From an uncultured Methylobacteriaceae bacterium (GTDB taxonomy: Bacteria; Pseudomonadota; Alphaproteobacteria; Rhizobiales; Beijerinckiaceae): 10,800 nt of DNA. Position 1 is the stretch's first letter; the number at the start of each line of letters is the position of its first letter. A program made the translations under genes and the position numbers. The stretch spans positions 1 through 10,800 of the forward strand of contig CALMTJ010000282.1 of assembly GCA_937872715.1 (NCBI GenBank), given 5' to 3'. The notes beneath the pieces are model-generated. The model saw only the letters and a list, made by a program, of their open reading frames with translations, made no database searches and was not told where the DNA came from. Positions 6,336 to 10,800 of the stretch are shown one piece after another.

Positions 6336-7042
6336 AGGCCCGCGCCCCGCCGCAGGATGTCGAGCGTGCTCTCGACGTCGCGCACGTCGCCGAAGCTCTG
6401 GAAGAACGAGTTGAGGCCGCCGAGATGATCCTCGGGATAGCGCGCGGAGTTGCAATCGGCGACCATGACGGCGCGGTAGCCCTTCATCATCGCGTCGCGC
6501 CCGGTCGTCTCGCAGCAGAAATTCGTGACCGTGCCCCCGATCAGGATGTTGCGGATGCCGTTCGCCTGGAGCTGCTCGTCGAGGTCTCCGCAGCCCGGGA
6601 CGAAGGCCGAGAAGCGGGATTTCCAGGCGCGCAGATCACCCTCGCGGACATCGAGGTCGGGGTGGAGGGCATGGCCCTCGGTCCCCTCCGTCAGCGAATC
6701 GCGATGGTAGGCGGCCTTCTCGGGCGTGAAGAAATACTCGTGGTAGATCGGCCAGAGGCTGTCGCCGCCGTCGCCGGCCCTGAGCTGCACCCAGGCGACC
6801 CGGCCGCCCATGCGGCGCAGCTCGTCGGCCAGATGGTTGATCGGCCCGATCACCTTGTTCGCCATCTCCGCGCCGTAGGGGCCGGACAGGTAGGTGTTCT
6901 GCATGTCGATCACGGCGAACACCGTTTCGCGCGGATCGAGGGCGTCGAAGACGTGCACCCGCCCGCGCTTCTGCATGATGCGCTCCACGACGTGGGGCGG
7001 CACGTCGTAGTTCCGGATGCGGACGGTCGGAAGATCGCTCAA
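6332..7042 (-). CDS. Isochorismatase-family cysteine amidohydrolase
   Basis: A 236-aa protein with a complete Cys-hydrolase triad: Asp46 (FAVIDMQNTY), Lys141 (RAWKSRFSAF) and Cys176 (GGTVTNFCCETTGRDA). The preceding GT-VT stretch carries the usual cis-peptide site. Members hydrolyse amide or carbamoyl bonds (N-carbamoylsarcosine, maleamate in NicF, ureidoacrylate in RutB, nicotinamide). A roughly 35-residue N-terminal extension and the YHEYFFTPEKAAYHRDS insertion (about 100-116) are longer than in minimal members. The start is TTG, supported by GGAG at 8-nt spacing and an immediate fit to the previous gene (19-bp gap). Its stop overlaps the alpha/beta-hydrolase start. Together with RidA in the same operon it suggests ammonia release from a nitrogenous intermediate. 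The exact amide is not identifiable. Confidence 0.9.
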   Translation of the reverse strand: MSDLPTVRIRNYDVPPHVVERIMQKRGRVHVFDALDPRETVFAVIDMQNTYLSGPYGAEMANKVIGPINHLADELRRMGGRVAWVQLRAGDGGDSLWPIYHEYFFTPEKAAYHRDSLTEGTEGHALHPDLDVREGDLRAWKSRFSAFVPGCGDLDEQLQANGIRNILIGGTVTNFCCETTGRDAMMKGYRAVMVADCNSARYPEDHLGGLNSFFQSFGDVRDVESTLDILRRGAGL

Positions 7043-7061
7043 CGCTCGGTCTCCGGTTCGG

Positions 7062-8039
7062 TCAGGCGGCCGGCGCCCAGGCGATCTGGCGCAACTCGCC
7101 GAGCTCGCGGCCCATCTTCTCGAAGGTCTCGCCGCCGTCCCGGCTGCGCCAGATCTGGCCCATGATCGTGCAGAAGAAGATCAGGGTCGGGTCGGCCGGG
7201 TTGGTGGCGATCCACCAGATGGTGGAGTTCGCCCGCGGGCTGAGCGGCACCTCCTCCCAGGTCTCGCCGAAATCGCGGGAGCGGAACAGGAGACCCTCGA
7301 CGCCGGAGGGCCGGTCGCCGACCGACAGGAAGAACACCCCGCTCGCATCCGCCCGGCGCGCCATGCAGCGGTAATACTCGTAGGGCGCCGACGGAACGGG
7401 CACGTGGCGCCACGTCTCCGCGTCGTCGTCCGAGCGGTGCAGCCCGAGCTCCGTCGAGGCGAGGACGCGGCGGCTGCCGAGGTCGTCGAACACGATCAGG
7501 TTGTGCACGTCGTCCGTGCGCAGCCCCTCGTTCAGCTTGCGCCAGGTGCGGCCGCGATCGTCCGAGCGGAACACGCCGTCGATCTCGATCGTGATCCAGA
7601 TGGTGTCGCGGCGCGCGGGGTCGAACTGGATGGAGGTCACGCGCGGCGTGTTGATGAACTCCGCCTGGACGCGCTGCGAGATGGCGCAGCGATTCCAGCG
7701 TGCGCCGCCGTCCTCGCTGATGAAGACCTCGTGCGGACGGCAGCCCGCGACGATGAAGTCCGGGTCGTCCGGCGCCTGCGCCACCTGCAGCACCTGGAGG
7801 TCGTCCATCGGCGATGGCAGGTGGTCCCAGCGGCCCGCGCGCGGCGACCAGCGGTACAGGCCCTGGTCGGTGCCGGTCAGCACCTCTCCGGGACGGTCCG
7901 GATGCGTCGCGACGCACCAGGACCGGCTCTCGTTGTAGACGCCTCCGACATTGGTCGGCGCCCGCAGCCAGTGCTCCCCGCTATCTTCGGAGAACCAGAC
8001 GGAGTGGCCGATGGAGGCGGCGTAGGCACGGATGTTCAC
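7062..8039 (-). CDS. Cytoplasmic Asp-box (BNR/sialidase-like) beta-propeller protein
   Basis: A 325-aa repeat protein. Six Asp boxes of the S-x-D-x-G-x-[TH]-[WF] type are visible at residues 17-24 (SEDSGEHW), 108-115 (SEDGGARW), 159-166 (SDDRGRTW), 203-210 (SDDDAETW), 254-261 (SRDFGETW) and 299-306 (SRDGGETF). A degenerate one near 62-71 (YRWSPRAGRW) would complete seven blades. Folds of this type occur in sialidases, VPS10/sortilin and YCF48-like assembly factors. No sialidase Arg triad or FRIP motif is seen and there is no signal peptide, unlike most sialidases. The GTG start overlaps the RidA stop as GTGA and has GGAG 7 nt upstream. Trp and acidic residues are abundant. Within the operon it could be a lactonase-like or isomerase enzyme or a scaffold; the function is unknown. 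Confidence 0.88.
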   Translation of the reverse strand: MNIRAYAASIGHSVWFSEDSGEHWLRAPTNVGGVYNESRSWCVATHPDRPGEVLTGTDQGLYRWSPRAGRWDHLPSPMDDLQVLQVAQAPDDPDFIVAGCRPHEVFISEDGGARWNRCAISQRVQAEFINTPRVTSIQFDPARRDTIWITIEIDGVFRSDDRGRTWRKLNEGLRTDDVHNLIVFDDLGSRRVLASTELGLHRSDDDAETWRHVPVPSAPYEYYRCMARRADASGVFFLSVGDRPSGVEGLLFRSRDFGETWEEVPLSPRANSTIWWIATNPADPTLIFFCTIMGQIWRSRDGGETFEKMGRELGELRQIAWAPAA

Positions 8040-8524
8040 GGTGTCTCTCCGCCGACGAGGAAGATGCCTTCGATCTCCACGCATTGCCGGGCGACCAGCG
8101 TCGCCACGCCCATCGTCGAGCGGGCGTGCCGCCCGGCCGTCTGGCCGTAGAGCTCGTAGAAGAGGTCGGATGCGCCGTTGATCACGGCGTTGGGCGCCTC
8201 GAAATCGGGCTCCGCGTTGACGTAGCCCGTGAGCTTGACCACCTGCGCGACGCGGTCGAGGTCGCCCAGAGCCTGCTTCACCGTCGTGAGCATCTTCAGC
8301 GCGACGCCGCGCGCCGTCCGGCAGGCCTCCTCCTGCGAGACCTCCGACGGCACCTTGCCGATCCGCTTCAGGCTCTCGTCTTCGAGGAGCGCCGATCCGT
8401 GGCCGGAGAGGTAGAGCGTCCGGCCGACCAGCATGAACGGCTGGCGGTTGCTACTCGGCAGCTGCAGCGGGCCCGGCAATTCGAGCCCGAGCGCGGCGAG
8501 CTTCGCCTCGACCGCGCCCGCCAT
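8036..8524 (-). CDS. RidA/YjgF-family enamine/imine deaminase
   Basis: A 162-aa member of the RidA superfamily, longer than canonical RidA (about 128 aa) and like the roughly 150-aa subgroup that starts with an extra N-terminal helix (VEAKLAALGLELP). The core shows LYLSGHGS, TGYVNAEPDF and RHARSTMGV...VEIEGI. Arg135 aligns with the carboxylate-binding catalytic Arg105 of E. coli RidA, and Glu150 with Glu120. Such enzymes hydrolyse enamine/imine groups to keto acids and ammonia; 2-aminomuconate deaminases and RutC belong to the same superfamily. The start is set by ATGA overlap with the preceding gene rather than the longer frame. Embedded between the Rieske and amidohydrolase genes, it likely deaminates a ring-cleavage or amino-acrylate-type intermediate, or clears a reactive imine. 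Confidence 0.88.
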   Translation of the reverse strand: MAGAVEAKLAALGLELPGPLQLPSSNRQPFMLVGRTLYLSGHGSALLEDESLKRIGKVPSEVSQEEACRTARGVALKMLTTVKQALGDLDRVAQVVKLTGYVNAEPDFEAPNAVINGASDLFYELYGQTAGRHARSTMGVATLVARQCVEIEGIFLVGGETP

Positions 8525-9087
8525 CAGAGCGCGCCCGCCGCACGCTCGACGGCGAGGAGGAAGCGCCACGTGTCTCCGCCCGTCGAGAATTCCAGCGTGA
8601 GTTCCCCCGGGACCAGCGGATGGGTTTCGGGCGCGGCCAGCACGACGAGGCTGCCCTTGCGCAGCGGCCAGCTCTCGCCGATCGCCCTGGCGGCGCCGGC
8701 CGCCTCCAGTGTCTGACGGCCGCCGCCGGAGAAGGCGAGCGCCGCCTCGCCCTCGACCTCCTCCAGCACGACCGCGCGGCGCGGCACGACCACCTGCCCG
8801 GCGAGCAGGGCCAGGTCGGGATCGCCCGTCTCGGCCTCCACCACGCAGGCCGGCATCAGGAAGTGCCGGCCGTCGGCGCCGGCCAGCGCGAGCGCGGCAC
8901 GGCAGCGGTAGGCGGTGCCGCCGAGCGCGAGCGGCGGGGCCGTGATGATGCGCGCCAGGGGAACGGCGCGTGCTTCGCCGCCCGTCACGACGCTCAGCCG
9001 CTCCACGGCAACGTCGGGCGTCAGGATCTGCCCGCCGGTGGCGAGATGGGGCCGCAGCAGCAGCGTCGCGAGCGTCGCCTGGATCAC
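8524..9087 (-). CDS. Unrecognised 187-aa protein between the Rieske and RidA genes
   Basis: I do not recognise a family. The GTG start is supported by AAGGGAGGG at 9093-9101, 5 nt upstream, and the stop overlaps the RidA start as ATGA, so it is very likely a real gene. The protein is all small and hydrophobic strands with short turns (LSVVTGG, ARIITAPPLALGG, QVVVPRRAVVLEEVEG, GSLVVLAAPE, LTLEFSTGG), suggesting a beta-rich fold. It has only two Cys (62 and 81), no CxxC or other obvious metal motif, no signal peptide and no transmembrane segment. It follows the Rieske gene by 26 bp. It is not a ferredoxin or reductase. A subunit or accessory factor for the oxygenase is possible; the start and reading frame are firm, the role is open. 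Confidence 0.78.
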   Translation of the reverse strand: MIQATLATLLLRPHLATGGQILTPDVAVERLSVVTGGEARAVPLARIITAPPLALGGTAYRCRAALALAGADGRHFLMPACVVEAETGDPDLALLAGQVVVPRRAVVLEEVEGEAALAFSGGGRQTLEAAGAARAIGESWPLRKGSLVVLAAPETHPLVPGELTLEFSTGGDTWRFLLAVERAAGAL

Positions 9088-9092
9088 GTCAG

Positions 9093-9101
9093 CCCTCCCT
9101 T
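9093..9101 (-). promoter_or_regulatory. Strong ribosome binding site for the 187-aa protein
   Basis: The minus strand reads AAGGGAGGG-CTGAC-GTG. It decides the GTG start at 9087 in a frame that otherwise stays open far upstream as shadow of the Rieske gene. Confidence 0.7.
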
Positions 9102-9113
9102 GCGCGAACGCGC

Positions 9114-10304
9114 CTAGACCGCCGGGACGGCCGACGCCTCGCGGTCCGCCATGCGTTGAAGGATGCGCCGCATCCGGAGGCTCGCCTTGTCGGCCGGAAC
9201 GCTCACCTCGTGGTAGCCGGAGCGCCGCTCGGTGCGCTGGATGTGGTCGATCCACTCGAGAGCGTCCTTGTCCTCCTCGAAGGCGGTCTCGATCGCCTCG
9301 GCGATGTAGCTCGTCGCCCCCTCGTCGCCCTGCGCGAAATCGCGGGCGAGGGCCCAGAAATAGTGGGTCGTGTACTGCGTCTCGGGGGTGAGCGCGTGCA
9401 GGATCTCCGCCCGGTAGCGCGTGCGGCCGCCATTGGTGCCGGCGGGATCGTGGAAGGACGCGTGAGCGGCGTGCCAGCCGGGCGTCACGAAATCCGAATC
9501 CGACGTGCGGTCGACCCGCACGCCGACGAGGTTCGCCGGCCGGTCGTAGAGCGCCGGCAGGGCCTGGGACGGCAGCGTCCGCTTGATGTTGACCCTGTCG
9601 CCCTCGGCCTCGATCGTGAAGGGTGCTTCCGCGTAGTCGAGCGTGCCGACATTGCCGGCGTGCAGGAAGCTGAAATGGGTCAGGTCGAGCAGGTTCTCGT
9701 GCAGCGCCACGTAATTCGCGCCGACATGCTTGGTGCCGCTCGAGAAGGACCAGCCGGGATCGTTCAGCCAATGGTGGTCCGGGACGAGGCTCTCGTCCGC
9801 CGCCTCTGGATCGCCGGTCCAGATCCAGACGAAAGGCGGCACCTCCTTCACCGGGAAGCGGTGGATGCCGATGCGGCGCGGCCGGGTGTTCGGATCGGAC
9901 GGGATGCGGACGCAATCGCCGCCCGGCGTGTAGGTGAGGCCGTGATAGCCGCACACGACGTGGTCGCCGTCGAGCCAGCCCTGGTGGAGGGGAAACGACC
10001 GGTGCGCGCAGCGGTTCTGGAGCGCCACCGCCTCGCCGTCGCGCGTGCGGTAGAACAGGACGTCGCGCTCCAGCACGAAGCGGCGCTTCAGCTCGCGACC
10101 GACCTCCCGGCTCCAGGCCAGCACGTACCAGCAATCCCGGATGAGGGGCGTGTCGCGGTCGGCGATGTGCTTCGGCCCGACCCGGTTGATGCCGATGTCG
10201 CGCAGGCCCTCCGGCATCGCCGGGGCGGCCGCGGAGCGCTCGGCGCGCTCCTGGACCGGCCCGGCTCCCTCGCCCTGCTTGCTGTCCGAAACCTGCGTCA
10301 ACAT
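9114..10304 (-). CDS. Rieske non-heme iron oxygenase, large subunit (VanA/phthalate-oxygenase type)
   Basis: A 396-aa oxygenase. The Rieske [2Fe-2S] motif C-x-H...C-x-x-H is complete: Cys99, His101, Cys118, His121, with the family spacing (RCAHRSFPLHQGWLDG, then VVCGYHGL). The mononuclear-iron site shows Asp207 (bridge), His210 and His215 in ENLLDLTHFSFLH. The third ligand is probably Asp347 in EEDKDALEW. This is the homotrimeric class that includes VanA, DdmC and phthalate 4,5-dioxygenase, which hydroxylate or O/N-dealkylate aromatic acids. The first about 40 residues are a polar, family-atypical extension. GGTGA sits 6 nt before the ATG, and an in-frame stop just upstream limits the start. 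No cognate ferredoxin-reductase is encoded in the window. It is first in the tightly packed operon, so it probably catalyses the entry step; substrate not determinable. Confidence 0.92.
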   Translation of the reverse strand: MLTQVSDSKQGEGAGPVQERAERSAAAPAMPEGLRDIGINRVGPKHIADRDTPLIRDCWYVLAWSREVGRELKRRFVLERDVLFYRTRDGEAVALQNRCAHRSFPLHQGWLDGDHVVCGYHGLTYTPGGDCVRIPSDPNTRPRRIGIHRFPVKEVPPFVWIWTGDPEAADESLVPDHHWLNDPGWSFSSGTKHVGANYVALHENLLDLTHFSFLHAGNVGTLDYAEAPFTIEAEGDRVNIKRTLPSQALPALYDRPANLVGVRVDRTSDSDFVTPGWHAAHASFHDPAGTNGGRTRYRAEILHALTPETQYTTHYFWALARDFAQGDEGATSYIAEAIETAFEEDKDALEWIDHIQRTERRSGYHEVSVPADKASLRMRRILQRMADREASAVPAV

Positions 10305-10346
10305 CGCCGATCACCGCCGCCGGGGCGGCCTCCTGCCTCGCAGAAC

Positions 10347-10370
10347 GCCCGACGCTAATGCGCGTCGGGC
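10347..10370. repeat. 9-bp perfect inverted repeat (terminator or operator)
   Basis: GCCCGACGC (10347-10355) and GCGTCGGGC (10362-10370) are exact reverse complements around a 6-nt loop (TAATGC). The stem is GC-rich and stable in RNA. No T run follows on the minus strand, so it is not a classical terminator for the MetE-like gene; it would suit an operator or a 5'-leader hairpin of the Rieske mRNA. Confidence 0.55.
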
Positions 10371-10381
10371 GAGCCCGTCAA

Positions 10382-10401
10382 GAAGTTGTCTTGTCAACTT
10401 C
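10382..10401. repeat. 7-bp palindrome, candidate regulator-binding site
   Basis: GAAGTTG-TCTTGT-CAACTTC is a perfect dyad with a 6-nt centre. It is AT-richer than its surroundings. On the minus strand it covers TTGACA and lies just upstream of the TTGACG promoter candidate. Size and symmetry fit a dimeric repressor or activator (GntR, LysR or MarR type). Confidence 0.45.
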
Positions 10402-10427
10402 GGGCTCCGGCCGCATCCGGACGCAGC

Positions 10428-10800
10428 TCAGGCCGTGCCCCAGACCTCCCGGGCGGTCTCGACGACGAGACGCAGCTTGTCGCGCTGCGTCTCCTCCGTG
10501 ATGAGGTTGCCCTCCACCACGCTCGCGAACCCGCATTGCGGGGACAGCGCCATGCGCTCGAGGTCGACATAGGCCGTCGCGTCGTCGATGCGGCGCTTGA
10601 GGTCGTCCTTCGCCTCCAGCCGCGGGAACTTGGTCGTGACGAGCCCGAGCACGACGAACTTGTTCTTCGGGATGAAGCGGAGGGGATGGAAGTCCCCGGA
10701 GCGCTCGTCGTCGTATTCGAGGAAGAAGCTGTCGACGGCGAGACCGCCGAAGGTGGCCTCGGCGATGCCCTCGTAGCCGCCTTCCGAGATCCAGCCGCTC
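10428..10800 (-). CDS. MetE-like (cobalamin-independent methionine synthase family) protein, C-terminal part only
   Basis: The frame is open to the window edge, so only the last 123 residues are seen and the start lies beyond 10800. The visible part has the family's C-terminal pattern: YDDERSGDFHPLRFIPKN, VVLGLVTTKFPRLEAKDDL, a helix, then LERMALSPQCGFASVVEGN with the Cys that is the last zinc ligand, and KLRLVVETAREVW at the end. The GTG at 10652 is internal, not a start. The family comprises MetE, archaeal MetE-like proteins and epoxyalkane:coenzyme M transferase; they move methyl or alkyl groups to a zinc-bound thiolate. Because the short stand-alone version is often found in catabolic gene clusters, it could take a methyl group released from a methylated substrate, but it may simply be an unlinked neighbour. 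Confidence 0.85.
   Translation of the reverse strand, partial: SGWISEGGYEGIAEATFGGLAVDSFFLEYDDERSGDFHPLRFIPKNKFVVLGLVTTKFPRLEAKDDLKRRIDDATAYVDLERMALSPQCGFASVVEGNLITEETQRDKLRLVVETAREVWGTA

Larger units (their letters stand above)
10305..10427. promoter_or_regulatory. Spacer upstream of the Rieske operon with two perfect palindromes
   Basis: This 123-bp spacer separates the MetE-like gene from the Rieske gene, both on the minus strand. It holds a 9-bp perfect stem (10347-10370) and a 7-bp palindrome (10382-10401), listed separately. On the minus strand TTGACG (10380-10375) is followed at 17 nt by TTAGCG, a weak promoter candidate whose -10 lies in the loop of the 9-bp stem. The operon probably starts here, but an attenuated read-through from the MetE-like gene is equally possible. 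Confidence 0.5.

Noticed and set aside
7062..8039. Exo-alpha-sialidase
   Set aside because: Asp boxes alone do not make a sialidase: the Arg triad, FRIP motif and signal peptide are not seen.
5463..10304. Rut pyrimidine-degradation operon
   Set aside because: The folds of RutB, RutC and RutD are present, but there is no RutA monooxygenase, RutE, RutF or RutG, the alpha/beta-hydrolase has an altered elbow, and a Rieske oxygenase leads the operon.
8970..10358. A 462-codon open frame on the plus strand opposite the Rieske gene
   Set aside because: It mirrors the codon structure of the Rieske gene, has no recognisable domain and is Arg/Ala/Val-rich as expected for an antisense frame in high-GC DNA.
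1..10800. CRISPR arrays, transposons or tandem repeats
   Set aside because: No regularly spaced repeats, transposase-like frames or terminal inverted repeats were found on either strand.

Overview
The window is high-GC, densely coded DNA. Codon use, GTG/TTG starts with purine-rich ribosome sites, and protein family affinities point to an alphaproteobacterium, probably a Hyphomicrobiales (Methylobacterium- or Bradyrhizobium-like) genome. This assignment is inferred from style; no phylogenetic marker is present. The left edge holds the 3' part of a tRNA-Thr(CGU). Everything else is a catabolic accessory locus of about a dozen genes with no transposase, integrase or CRISPR.

Layout. (1) 178-3415, minus strand: galB-like PIG-L hydratase -> RraA/HMG-CHA aldolase (ATGA overlap) -> XylE-like type I extradiol dioxygenase -> ModA-like binding protein without a signal peptide. 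(2) 3416-3558: divergent promoter region with two interleaved inverted repeats. (3) 3559-5395, plus strand: LysR regulator, then a DUF1932-type NAD(P) dehydrogenase. (4) 5463-10304, minus strand, convergent with (3): Rieske oxygenase -> unrecognised 187-aa protein -> RidA -> Asp-box beta-propeller -> isochorismatase-type amidohydrolase -> alpha/beta-hydrolase-fold protein. Several junctions are 4-bp start/stop overlaps (ATGA, GTGA, TTGA), so these six look like one translationally coupled operon. (5) 10428-10800: the C-terminal end of a MetE-like (cobalamin-independent methionine synthase family) protein in the same direction, cut by the window edge.

How it may work together. Module 1 carries a recognisable lower pathway: 4-oxalomesaconate hydration (GalB) and cleavage of 4-carboxy-4-hydroxy-2-oxoadipate to pyruvate and oxaloacetate (RraA-type aldolase), plus a ring-cleaving extradiol dioxygenase. 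Module 4 has an oxygenase that could attack an aromatic substrate, and a RidA enamine/imine deaminase and a Cys amidohydrolase that would release ammonia. The simplest reading is catabolism of a nitrogen-bearing, carboxylated aromatic or heteroaromatic compound that ends in central metabolites. The substrate is not readable from sequence.

The most unusual points are an alpha/beta-hydrolase whose nucleophile-elbow Ser is Ala, a cytoplasmic seven-blade Asp-box propeller, an unrecognised protein embedded between the Rieske and RidA genes, and a signal-less ModA-like protein downstream of a ring-cleavage gene.
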